A DNA stretch of 64,000 nt from Dyella marensis. GTDB lineage: Bacteria > Pseudomonadota > Gammaproteobacteria > Xanthomonadales > Rhodanobacteraceae. Each line of letters starts with the position of its first letter. The first letter of the stretch is position 1. Shown piece by piece: positions 36,276-44,782 of the stretch. Under the pieces are notes generated by a model. The model was not told the DNA's origin. It made no database searches and was given only the letters and a program-made list of their open reading frames with translations. The position numbers and the translations under genes are program-made. The stretch is from assembly GCF_900112865.1 (NCBI RefSeq), contig NZ_FONH01000002.1, forward strand, positions 230,713-294,712, in the 5' to 3' direction.

Positions 36276-37916
36276 TCAAGGCGCCGCGCGACTGACCCGC
36301 AACGCGTCATGCAGCAGAATCGTAATCCGCAACCCCAGTGGATTCTCCCGCACATGCGCATCGCCACCATAAATCTGCGCGCGCTCGCGGATCGTCTCGA
36401 TCCCCTGCCCGCTGGTTCCCAGCAGCGACATCGCCTTCTTGTGCTGCTCCTGTGCCAGGCGCACGCCGCCATCGGTCGCCGAAGCGCGATGGCAATCCAT
36501 CCGCATCACCACCCAGCGCATCCCCTGGCTATGACCGCCGCGGATCACCAGGTCCACATGGCGCGTGGGCTGGCAGCTCAGCGCATAGACCAGCGACTCG
36601 CCAGCGAGGCGATACAGCGTCATGTGCACGTCGGAGGCCAGATGATCCAGATCCTGCCCGACCAGCTCGCACTCGTAAGTGGCGCCGATCGCCGCCGCCG
36701 CCATCGCGACCGGACCGTCGCGCAGCTGCACCGTCGACGGCTCGCCCTGCTCGCGCCACACACGCGGATACAGCGCATTGGTGAGGCGGTGCATCTCGTG
36801 CTGGGCCAAGGCGGCCTGGCGGGAATAGGCACGCTCCTCGTTGGCCGGGATGCGATCGCGCAGGCGATCGAGCAGACGGTTCTGCATGTCGCGCATGGAC
36901 TGGCGCACCTGCTCCAGCGCCTCGGCGGCATGCTTCATGCGCAGCTCTTCCTGGTACAGGCCCTGCTGCGCCAGCAACAGGCCGTACTCGCGGTCGACGC
37001 GCTCGCGCTGCGCGCTGACTTCGCCACTGACCGTATGCGCCAGACGCGTGCCGAGCATCAGCAAGGTGGAGATGGCAAAGGCGATGATCGCCTGCGCCTG
37101 GATCACCGAGGGGTCGCGCACGATGGTGGAGGTAAGCGCCACCGCGCAGCTGGCCGCCGCGCCGCCGATCGCCGCGCCGCGCCAGCCGTGGCGCAGGGTC
37201 AGCCAGGCCACCGGCACGAACATCGCGATGCGGCACACCTGCATGGCATCCGCGTTCTCGCTGGCATAGCCGATCGCGGTAAGTGCGATCAGCGGCAGCA
37301 CCAGGCTCATCGCGCCATCGCGCAGCAGGCCGCTGCGGCGCAGCGCCATCCAGGCCGTGGCCGGACGCGTCTCGACCAGCCAGCCCCGTACGACGAGCGC
37401 GAGCGGGGTCAGGGTCAAGGCGCCCAGGTAATTGCCCAGGAAGTAACCGAATACGATGCGCGCCGTGATCGCCGGTGCCGCCTGCCCGGAGGGCAGATGC
37501 ACCGATGCCAGCGCGGCAATATTGCCTGCGGCAGTCAGCACGGCGCAGGCGAGCGCGGCGATCAGCACGGCGGGGACGTCGATGCGGCCGTCCGCCTGCA
37601 CGACGCTCGTGCGCCGGCGGAACCACGCCATGAACGGTGCGCACAATGCGATCGGCGGGAAGGCCGCAAAACTCGCCCAGGCCCAGCCGAACATGCCATG
37701 GCTGAGCCATGCCTGGTAGGCGACCGGCATGGCTTCGCCCAGCACCAGGGCGGGCCAATAGCGCATCGGCACGAGCAGCAGCGCGGCAAGGCGCAGGCTG
37801 GCCGGCAGGTTCCAGTTGGACACCGAAACGCTGCGCAGCAAGGCGTACACGGCGGCATAGCCGACAGCCACCAGCAGATGGCGCCACCATACGAACCGGA
37901 TCGATTCCTCCCGCAT
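36276..37916 (-). CDS. MASE1-domain sensor histidine kinase-like protein
   Basis: A 546-residue membrane sensor. The N-terminal 290 residues form about eight membrane helices of the MASE1 type (WNLPASLRLAALLLVPMRYW, FGYFLGNYLGALTLTPLALV). A coiled-coil follows (about 300-370, GEVSAQRERVDREYGLLLAQ), and then a GHKL ATPase-like domain with GTSGQGIETIRERAQIYGG as G box. A canonical H box is not evident; QHEMHRLTNALYP is the best candidate, and the N box is weak. It may phosphorylate an unlinked regulator. The ATG at 37916 has a GGAGGGAGG sequence directly upstream; an ATG at 37940 is also possible. Confidence 0.75.
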   Translation of the reverse strand: MREESIRFVWWRHLLVAVGYAAVYALLRSVSVSNWNLPASLRLAALLLVPMRYWPALVLGEAMPVAYQAWLSHGMFGWAWASFAAFPPIALCAPFMAWFRRRTSVVQADGRIDVPAVLIAALACAVLTAAGNIAALASVHLPSGQAAPAITARIVFGYFLGNYLGALTLTPLALVVRGWLVETRPATAWMALRRSGLLRDGAMSLVLPLIALTAIGYASENADAMQVCRIAMFVPVAWLTLRHGWRGAAIGGAAASCAVALTSTIVRDPSVIQAQAIIAFAISTLLMLGTRLAHTVSGEVSAQRERVDREYGLLLAQQGLYQEELRMKHAAEALEQVRQSMRDMQNRLLDRLRDRIPANEERAYSRQAALAQHEMHRLTNALYPRVWREQGEPSTVQLRDGPVAMAAAAIGATYECELVGQDLDHLASDVHMTLYRLAGESLVYALSCQPTRHVDLVIRGGHSQGMRWVVMRMDCHRASATDGGVRLAQEQHKKAMSLLGTSGQGIETIRERAQIYGGDAHVRENPLGLRITILLHDALRVSRAAP

Positions 37917-38567
37917 AGCCTCCCTCCCCGTCGTCGCCATCGTCCTCCGACCGTTTTCACCGGCCGCCTGTACCTGTCGCCTGTACCTGTCGCCTGGATC
38001 GTCAGCCCTGTGTGGGTCGCCTCCCCGACGGCCTGCTCAACCACCATCCGGGCATCAAGCCGCAATGATCGGACGAAAAAGCCTGTGCGTTACGTCGTCG
38101 GACCGGTAACAAAGAAGCAAGTCTTGAAATGTGTGATGCGCTTCACGCTCGTTGTTTCGAGAATCGCTGGTGGCGTGAGGCTGAAGGAAACCGACCGCGT
38201 CCGGATGCTTATTTTGCCACGCGTCAAGCACCGGCGTCAGTGTGCATCCGATATCTGTCCTATGCATGACGTAAGAAAGAAGCGTGCCATGGCGAACGCC
38301 TAGGCCATTGGTCATAGGAATAATTCCAGGCCCGGCTTGACCGCCGTGAAAAGACGTCTATCCGCCTGGGTGGATGCAAGCCCCCTGAAAGACTCAGCGC
38401 CAAATTTCCGACGTTTCGACTGGAATTCACGCGCCGGTCGCGGCAAGCCGCAGGGCCCTGCCCCGTGCACGGACGTCGCCTGCGCGCTCCGATGGTGGAC
38501 ATGCGGCCAAAACCGACCCGCCGCGACACCTTGTCACAGGCGCGGCAGGCGAGCGAAAGGAGCGGAC
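37917..38567. other. 651-base gene-free interval
   Basis: No supported gene. The middle part (about 38090-38340) is less GC-rich and holds a short palindrome GGAATAATTCC at 38317. I see no terminator at the end of the sulfate operon. Confidence 0.4.
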
Positions 38568-39722
38568 TCAGGCTTTGCGATGCAGCCAGGCGGCGAAATC
38601 GATCGGATGCGAGTCGGCATGCGGTCCGGCCGGGGCCGGCACGAAGCGCAGGCGCCGCACGCCGCCGGGCACATCGGCGAACAGGGTGAATTCACGCGGC
38701 TGCAGTGTCACCACCTCGCCAATGGCCAGACCGTGCGCGGCGACCTCGGCGGCGTTCCACTCGGCATCCAGAACCAGCCCATCGCCGTGCATGGCCAGCC
38801 GCGCGCGGGCCACGGGACCCGCCAGGTCGAGATGTTGCAGCCGGCCGGTCCACCCGCCGAGGCCGCGGGAGGCCAGCGCCAGGTGTTCCGGCCGCAGCCA
38901 GGCCTCGATTTCGCGTCCGGCGAGATCGCCGGGCAGCTCGCCCTGGAAGCTGTGCCCGCCAAGGTGCAGGCGGTCGCGCTCGACGTGACCGCGGATCCGG
39001 TTGGCACGACCGACGAAACCATGGACGAACGGCGTGGCCGGTTCGCGGTAGATCTCGCTGGGTGCGCCGACCTGCTCGATGCGTCCGCGATTCATCACCA
39101 CCACGCGATCGGCCAGTTCCAAGGCCTCGTCCTGGTCGTGCGTGACCAGCACCGTGGTGAGTCCGAGCGAGCGCTGCAGGTCGCGCAGCCACACACGCAG
39201 CGTGCCACGCACCTGGGCGTCGAGCGCACCGAACGGTTCATCGAGCAGGAGCAGCGACGGCTCCACCGCCAGCGCGCGCGCCAGGGCGACGCGCTGGCGC
39301 TGGCCGCCGGAGAGCTGCGTGGGATAGCGGCGCCCCAGTTCCTCCAGCTGCACGCGGCGCAGCAGATCCTCCACGCGCGCGGCGATGTCGCGCCGCGACG
39401 GGCGGCGCGCACGCGGCCGCACGCGCAGGCCGAAGGCGATGTTGTCGGCCACGGTCATGTGCGGGAACAACGCGTAGTGTTGGAACACCAGGCCGATGTC
39501 GCGGCGCTGGGCCGGCAGGGCCAGCAGGTCGGTGCCGTCGCGCAACACGTCGCCGCGATCCGGATCGTCCAGGCCGGCGAGGATGCGCAGCAGGCTGCTC
39601 TTGCCCGAACCGGACGGCCCCAGCAATGCGACGAATTCGCCCTCGGCGATATCCAGGGAAAAGTCGTCCAGCGCGGCGAAGGCGCCGTAGCGGCGGGTGA
39701 GTTGGCGAATCGAGAGGCTCAT
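38568..39722 (-). CDS. cysA: Sulfate/thiosulfate ABC transporter ATPase
   Basis: A 384-residue ABC ATPase. Walker [10 protein letters not shown] (about residues 34-42), Q loop [10 protein letters not shown], signature LSGGQRQR, Walker [13 protein letters not shown] and switch His in VTHDQDEA are all intact. A C-terminal TOBE-like domain (about 240-384) is present, as in CysA. It hydrolyses ATP to drive CysT/CysW. The ATGA start overlaps the stop of cysW, so it is the last gene of a four-gene operon. In the third position of Walker A's flanking helix nothing odd is seen. Confidence 0.95.
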   Translation of the reverse strand: MSLSIRQLTRRYGAFAALDDFSLDIAEGEFVALLGPSGSGKSSLLRILAGLDDPDRGDVLRDGTDLLALPAQRRDIGLVFQHYALFPHMTVADNIAFGLRVRPRARRPSRRDIAARVEDLLRRVQLEELGRRYPTQLSGGQRQRVALARALAVEPSLLLLDEPFGALDAQVRGTLRVWLRDLQRSLGLTTVLVTHDQDEALELADRVVVMNRGRIEQVGAPSEIYREPATPFVHGFVGRANRIRGHVERDRLHLGGHSFQGELPGDLAGREIEAWLRPEHLALASRGLGGWTGRLQHLDLAGPVARARLAMHGDGLVLDAEWNAAEVAAHGLAIGEVVTLQPREFTLFADVPGGVRRLRFVPAPAGPHADSHPIDFAAWLHRKA

Positions 39723-40612
39723 GCGGAAGGCTCGGAACGTCGTAGGGAGTGCGCCAGTTCGCCGCCGTGCCGCCATTCCATCAGGCGCTTCGCCAGCAAC
39801 GTGACCAGGCCCAGGCAGGCGAGCAGCGAGGCGAGCGCGAAAGCCGAGGCGATCGCGGTATCGCTGCCGCCGTTGTAGACCTGGTCCACCTGCAGGGGCA
39901 GCGTATTGGTGAGGCCGGGCAGATGCCCCGACACCACCGACACGGCGCCGAATTCGCCCATGCTGCGCGCCGTGCACAGCAGCACCCCGTACAGCAGCGC
40001 CCAGCGGATCCTGGGCAGGGTCACGCGGAAGAAAATCTGCCAGCCGCCGGCGCCCAGCGTGCGCGCGGCCAGCTCTTCGTCGCTGCCCTGCGCCTGCATC
40101 AGCGGGATCAGCTCGCGCGCGACGAAGGGGAACGCCACGAACACCGTGGCCAGCACCAGGCCGGGCCAGGCGAAGATCACGCGTAGTCCGTGCGCCTCCA
40201 GCCAGCCGCCGAACCAGCCGTGCACGCCATACACCAGCACGCAGACCAGGCCGGCGACCACCGGCGACACGGAGAACGGCAGGTCGATCAGCGCGCCCAG
40301 CAGCGCCTTGCCGCGGAACTGGTGATGCGTCAGCAGCCAGGCGGCGGCCAGACCGAACACGGTATTGGCTGGCACGGCGATGGCCGCGACGGTGAGGGTC
40401 AGCCGCACGGCGGCGAGCGCATCCGGATCCGTCACGGCGGCGGCGAACACCGCCCAACCCTTGGCGAAGGCCTCGGCGAACACAGCCAGCAGAGGCAGCA
40501 CCAGCAGGACGCCGACACACAGCAGGGCGAGTGCGATCAGCAGCGCATGCCGCCAGCGCCCGCTGCGCGAGCGGCGGGCGGTATTCGCGGCGTAGGCAGC
40601 TACGGCAGCCAT
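39719..40612 (-). CDS. cysW: Sulfate ABC transporter permease CysW
   Basis: A 297-residue inner-membrane permease with six hydrophobic segments. The EAA loop reads [20 protein letters not shown], followed by LP, the ABC-binding site. [17 protein letters not shown] is the CysW signature ([11 protein letters not shown]). It pairs with CysT. The start at 40612 overlaps the cysT stop by ATGA; an ATG six codons upstream is unlikely. Part of a sulfate operon in the order binding protein, CysT, CysW, CysA. Confidence 0.95.
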   Translation of the reverse strand: MAAVAAYAANTARRSRSGRWRHALLIALALLCVGVLLVLPLLAVFAEAFAKGWAVFAAAVTDPDALAAVRLTLTVAAIAVPANTVFGLAAAWLLTHHQFRGKALLGALIDLPFSVSPVVAGLVCVLVYGVHGWFGGWLEAHGLRVIFAWPGLVLATVFVAFPFVARELIPLMQAQGSDEELAARTLGAGGWQIFFRVTLPRIRWALLYGVLLCTARSMGEFGAVSVVSGHLPGLTNTLPLQVDQVYNGGSDTAIASAFALASLLACLGLVTLLAKRLMEWRHGGELAHSLRRSEPSA

Positions 40613-41436
40613 CAGGACACCCCGCTCCAACGCCGGCTCCAGCGCTGCAGGCCGTTCACCGTCAGCAGCACCAGCAGTGATACCGCGAGCATCACCGCGC
40701 CGAGCAGCGCAGCTGGCGCGGTGTCGTCGCCGGCGTCGATCTTCTGCACGATCAGCAGGGGCACGATCTCGGTGCGCAGCGGCAGGTTGCCGGAGATGTA
40801 GATGACCGAGCCGTACTCACCCACTGCGCGGGCCAGCGCGAGCGCGAAGCCGGTCAGCAGGGTCGGCGCCAGCAAGGGCAGCAGCACGCGGCGGAAGCTC
40901 TGCCACGGCGAGGCGCCCAGGGTGAGCGCCGCTTCTTCCACCTCGCGCTCCAGGCTCTCGATCACCGGTTGCAGCGTGCGCACCACGAACGGCAAGCCGA
41001 CGAACACCATCGCCAGCAGCACGCCGAGGCGTGTATAGGCCACCTGCACGCCCAACGGCTGCAGCAGTTGGCCGACCCAGCCGTTCGGCGCGTACAGCGC
41101 GGTGAGCGCGATGCCGGCCACCGCGGTGGGCAGCGCGAACGGCAGGTCGATCAATGCGTCGCACACGCGGCGCAGCGGGAAACGGTAGCGCACCAGCACC
41201 CAGGCCAGCAGCAGGCCGAGCAGCAGATCCAGCACAGCCGCGACCAGTGCGCCCCCAAAACTGAGCTGCAGCGCCAGCAGGACGCGGCGCGTGCCCAGGT
41301 GCGCCCACCAGGCGGACGGACCCAGGCTCGCCGCCTTCCATGCCAGCGCCGTCAGCGGCAGCAGCACGATCCCGCCCAGCCAGGCCAGCGTGATGCCCAG
41401 GCTGAGGCCGAATCCCGGCAAGGCGCGGCGGGACAT
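40612..41436 (-). CDS. cysT: Sulfate ABC transporter permease CysT
   Basis: A 274-residue permease with six membrane segments. [20 protein letters not shown] is its EAA loop; [16 protein letters not shown] is the CysT signature (GEYGSVIFIAGN). It starts three bases after the stop of the binding-protein gene and overlaps cysW. It forms the sulfate channel with CysW. Confidence 0.95.
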   Translation of the reverse strand: MSRRALPGFGLSLGITLAWLGGIVLLPLTALAWKAASLGPSAWWAHLGTRRVLLALQLSFGGALVAAVLDLLLGLLLAWVLVRYRFPLRRVCDALIDLPFALPTAVAGIALTALYAPNGWVGQLLQPLGVQVAYTRLGVLLAMVFVGLPFVVRTLQPVIESLEREVEEAALTLGASPWQSFRRVLLPLLAPTLLTGFALALARAVGEYGSVIYISGNLPLRTEIVPLLIVQKIDAGDDTAPAALLGAVMLAVSLLVLLTVNGLQRWSRRWSGVS

Positions 41437-41439
41437 GCC

Positions 41440-42453
41440 TCAGCGCCCCGCTTCGCTGATCTGGTCGTAGATGCCGCCGTCCGCGAAGTAAGTGGCCTGC
41501 GCCTTGCGCCAGTCGCCGAACTGCTCGGCCAGGGTGAAGGTCTTCACCGGCGGGAAGATCGTGGCGTACTTCGCTGCCACGGACGTATCGCGTGGCCGGT
41601 AATAGTGCTTGGCCACCAGGGCCTGGCCCTCCGGGGAATACAGGAACTTGAGGTAAGCCTCGGCTGCCGCCCGGGTGCCATGCTTGTCGACCACCTTGTC
41701 CACCACCGCCACCGGCGGCTCGGCCAGGATGGTGAGCGAGGGCACCACCACGTCGAACTTGTCCGCGCCCAGTTCCTGGCGGGCCTGCAGCGCCTCGCTC
41801 TCCCAGGCGATCAGTACGTCGCCGATGCCGCGCTGGACGAAGGTGTTGGTGGCGCCGCGCGCGCCGGTGTCGAGCACGGGCACGTGCTTGTACAGCTGGG
41901 CGACGTAGGCGCGCGCCTTGTCGGCATTGCCGCCCGGCTGCCGCTGCGCCCAGCCCCAGGCGGCGAGGAAATTCCAGCGTGCGCCGCCTGAAGTCTTGGG
42001 GTTGGGGGTGATCACCTGCACGCCGTCGCGGACCAGGTCCGGCCAGTCGCGGATGCCCTTGGGATTGCCCTTGCGCACCAGGAACACCACGGTCGAGGTG
42101 TAGGGCGTGCTGTGCTCGGGCAGGCGCGACTGCCAGTCCCTGGCCAGCAGGCCGCGGTCCGCCAGCACGTCGATGTCCCAGGCCAGGGCGAGCGTGACCA
42201 CGTCCGCCTCCAGCCCGTCCTGCACCGCGCGCGACTGCTTGCCCGAACCGCCGTTGGAAGTGGTGATGCGCAGGTCCTTGCCGGTCTGGCGCTTCCAGGA
42301 CGTGGCAAAGGCGGCATCGGCCTCCTTGTAGAGCTCGCGGGTGGGGTCGAAGGAAACGTTGAGCAGGCGGCTGTCCTGCGCCTGGACGGCGCTGCCGAAG
42401 GCGAGAGCGCCAATGGCGATGGCGAGCAGCAAGGTCGGGCCAAGGCGTTTCAA
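41440..42453 (-). CDS. Periplasmic sulfate-binding protein
   Basis: A 337-residue substrate-binding protein (CysP/Sbp family) with a signal peptide ending [51 protein letters not shown] and [20 protein letters not shown] are family hallmarks and build the sulfate site from backbone amides. Whether it is CysP or Sbp cannot be decided by eye. The natural start appears to be TTG at 42453, with CGGAG seven bases upstream; an ATG at 42522 would add 23 residues that do not fit a signal peptide. It is the first gene of the sulfate operon. Confidence 0.93.
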   Translation of the reverse strand: MKRLGPTLLLAIAIGALAFGSAVQAQDSRLLNVSFDPTRELYKEADAAFATSWKRQTGKDLRITTSNGGSGKQSRAVQDGLEADVVTLALAWDIDVLADRGLLARDWQSRLPEHSTPYTSTVVFLVRKGNPKGIRDWPDLVRDGVQVITPNPKTSGGARWNFLAAWGWAQRQPGGNADKARAYVAQLYKHVPVLDTGARGATNTFVQRGIGDVLIAWESEALQARQELGADKFDVVVPSLTILAEPPVAVVDKVVDKHGTRAAAEAYLKFLYSPEGQALVAKHYYRPRDTSVAAKYATIFPPVKTFTLAEQFGDWRKAQATYFADGGIYDQISEAGR

Positions 42454-42754
42454 GGTCGTGCTCCGGCGGCGAAGGGTCGGATGGCAGGAGGCGGGATAAC
42501 GGATGAGCGGAACGATCGGCATACCCGGCCCTGGCGGCTTTGTCCCATGCGGCGCATTCAGAGAGCGTCAGCGACGTGCTAGCACCCCGTTCGGGCGGAT
42601 GGGCCTGGGACGCAGGTTGCCGGGTTTAACCTTGGCGGCGAAATGATCGCTGCGCATAAGCTCATGCGCGTTCGGCCGTTTAGACATCCGTACCTTGGCG
42701 GCCATCGGCAAGCCCCGGCGCAAGGCCGGGGCCTTCCGGCACGAAGAGACACGA
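42454..42754. other. Region upstream of the sulfate operon
   Basis: Should contain the sulfate-operon promoter. A GC-rich hairpin near 42711-42736 (AGCCCCGGC / GCCGGGGCC arms) may end the subtilisin-like gene, but it lacks a U-tract. No gene seen. Confidence 0.4.
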
Positions 42755-44635
42755 TCAGAGTACGTAGTTTCCTAGCACGCTCAGCTTGTCCACCGCCTGC
42801 CTGGCCGTGATGCGCAGATACCAGATCCCTGGCTGCGGACGGGGCTTCACGACGGCTTCGTTGTTACCCGGCCGGTCAGAGGCGGCGTCCGCATCCGTGC
42901 CGTCGGCGACGGGTGCCTGGCCGGCTTTCGCATGGAGCGTGACGTCGCCCCTGCCTCCGAACGCGCGAAGATTCAAATAACGCGCCCCCGGCGGAACCTC
43001 GATGGCGTAAAGCAGGCTCGCACCTGCCGCGATGCCATGCCCCGGCTGGGGCACGCCACGTTCGAGGCGCATGACCGGCTCCGGCTCTGCTTTCCCCATC
43101 AAGGCCTTCACCACGGCGGCGTGAGCGTCGAGGATGCCGGCGCCGACCGGCCGATCCGGAGCGACAGGAAAAATACGTGCGGTGCCCACCAACCACTCGC
43201 GTATCTGCTCGGGAGTAAGCGCAGGAAGGTAGGCCTGCTTCACCGCACCGATCATCAATGCCGCGACGCCAGCGACATGCGCCACCGCCAGGCCCGTGCC
43301 GGTGGAAGCGACATAGCCGGGCTCGGCAGGCACCGTCGCTCCATGATTGGACGTGGACCAGATCAAGCCATTGGAGATGCCGTCCGTCCATCCACCGCCC
43401 GGCGCCGCCAGCGCAATACCGGATCCGAAATTTGAATCGGAGACCCGCTGGCCGGTAATGCCATTGGCGGCAACGGCGATGACGCCTGGGCAGCTCGCCG
43501 GCATCGTCAAGGCCACCTCGCCGTTGCCATTGCCCGCAGCGGCCACCACCACTGTCCCGCGCCGATTGGCTTCCTCGATGGCGGCCTGCAGGCTCATGGC
43601 TTCGTCGCAGCCGTCTTCGGATGGAACACTGAGACCCAGCGTGATCACCTGTGCCGGATGCTTATTGTCCGGCACGCCTTTCACGTGTCCGCCCGCGGAC
43701 CAGACGATCGCGTCGGCGAGATCCGCCAGATTGCCGCCGCAATGACCGAGCACGCGGACCGGCAGCACCTTCGCCCGCCGGGCGATGCCCACGCCGCCCA
43801 GCGGACTGCTGGCCAGCCCGGCAACGATGCCGGCGATTCGCGTACCGTGCCAGCTGCTGGCTTCCCCGGCAGGTTCGTCGAAGCACTCTTCGTATTCCGG
43901 CGTATTGCTCCAGTCACCCGGATCCCAGCCACCCGGAACGCGGCCATCGAGAGGACGCCCCGAGGTGAAGGCGTCGCGGATGAAGTCGTAGCCTGCATCG
44001 GCCAGCGAAAGATCCAGATCCGGATGCCAGGCGATGCCGGTATCCAGCACGGCGACGACGACGTCGTTGCCGTCGGCCAGCTCCCAGGCCTTGGCGATAT
44101 TGGCGCCCCCGCGTGGATCGTCATAGTTCCATCGGATGGTGGGGAACGGCTGATCGTCGGATGTGAGCATGCGAGGCGATACGGCAGTTGCGGCCGGCGA
44201 ATCGCGTAATGCAGACAAGCGCGCATCACGCTCGACGTGCAGCACGGCGGGATCGGCCGAGATCGCTCGCATCAGTCCATGCGCCTGCACGTCGTTAAGC
44301 GGACGCGACAGGCGAACCAGGTCGCCACCCAAGGCAAGCTTGCGCACGTATCCGGCGGACAGCCGCTCCACTCCAGTCCTCTTCGCGCCAGGAACGGGTT
44401 TGTCGAGTCCGGCGCGGGTGACGGCAAAGTTCACGCTGCGCACGGCGGCATGCGGGTCGCGCGCCTCGGCACTGTCCTGCCGGTAGGTGACGATGAAGCG
44501 TTCGGTTACGGCGCGATGATGCAGGCCGCCCGGTATCGCTCGCGCGGCATCCGTGCCGGCGTGAGCCTGGGCAAACGGCATGGCCAGCATCGTGGCAGCA
44601 GCGATCATCGGTAAATGGAGCAGATGTCGGTTCAT
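42755..44635 (-). CDS. Subtilisin-like S8 protein lacking the catalytic serine
   Basis: A 626-residue secreted protein: signal peptide (to about residue 26), inhibitor-like propeptide (about 30-150), S8 domain (about 165-490) and C-terminal PPC-type domain (about 515-626). Catalytic Asp198 (AVLDTGIAWHPDL), His263 (SSWHGTRIAGIVAG) and oxyanion Asn369 (AAAGNGN) are present, but the serine motif GTSMAxPH reads G446-T-G448-L-A-V-A-H453, so the nucleophile is Gly (codon GGC in place of a possible AGC) and the following Pro is Ala. If the sequence is correct it should not cleave peptides. Lies downstream of an autotransporter adhesin gene. Its role may be binding or decoy; this is inference. Confidence 0.85.
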   Translation of the reverse strand: MNRHLLHLPMIAAATMLAMPFAQAHAGTDAARAIPGGLHHRAVTERFIVTYRQDSAEARDPHAAVRSVNFAVTRAGLDKPVPGAKRTGVERLSAGYVRKLALGGDLVRLSRPLNDVQAHGLMRAISADPAVLHVERDARLSALRDSPAATAVSPRMLTSDDQPFPTIRWNYDDPRGGANIAKAWELADGNDVVVAVLDTGIAWHPDLDLSLADAGYDFIRDAFTSGRPLDGRVPGGWDPGDWSNTPEYEECFDEPAGEASSWHGTRIAGIVAGLASSPLGGVGIARRAKVLPVRVLGHCGGNLADLADAIVWSAGGHVKGVPDNKHPAQVITLGLSVPSEDGCDEAMSLQAAIEEANRRGTVVVAAAGNGNGEVALTMPASCPGVIAVAANGITGQRVSDSNFGSGIALAAPGGGWTDGISNGLIWSTSNHGATVPAEPGYVASTGTGLAVAHVAGVAALMIGAVKQAYLPALTPEQIREWLVGTARIFPVAPDRPVGAGILDAHAAVVKALMGKAEPEPVMRLERGVPQPGHGIAAGASLLYAIEVPPGARYLNLRAFGGRGDVTLHAKAGQAPVADGTDADAASDRPGNNEAVVKPRPQPGIWYLRITARQAVDKLSVLGNYVL

Positions 44636-44782
44636 ACGAAGTACCTCTGAAAGGGATGAGCAGTGTTCGGAAGAGGCGGCCACGGCCGTGCGCAGGCCCG
44701 AGACTCCCGGTCGCCGCGCGGCATGCGCGCGGCCGGGCCGCCAACGCGGTGGCGCGCTCCGCGCAGGGAGCGCGCCCTGGTC

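Noticed and set aside
38337-39878. Open frame of 513 codons opposite cysA
   Set aside because: Antisense shadow of a clear ABC ATPase gene.
42709-42740. Terminator of the subtilisin-like gene
   Set aside because: GC-rich hairpin present, but without a U-tract; kept only as a remark.
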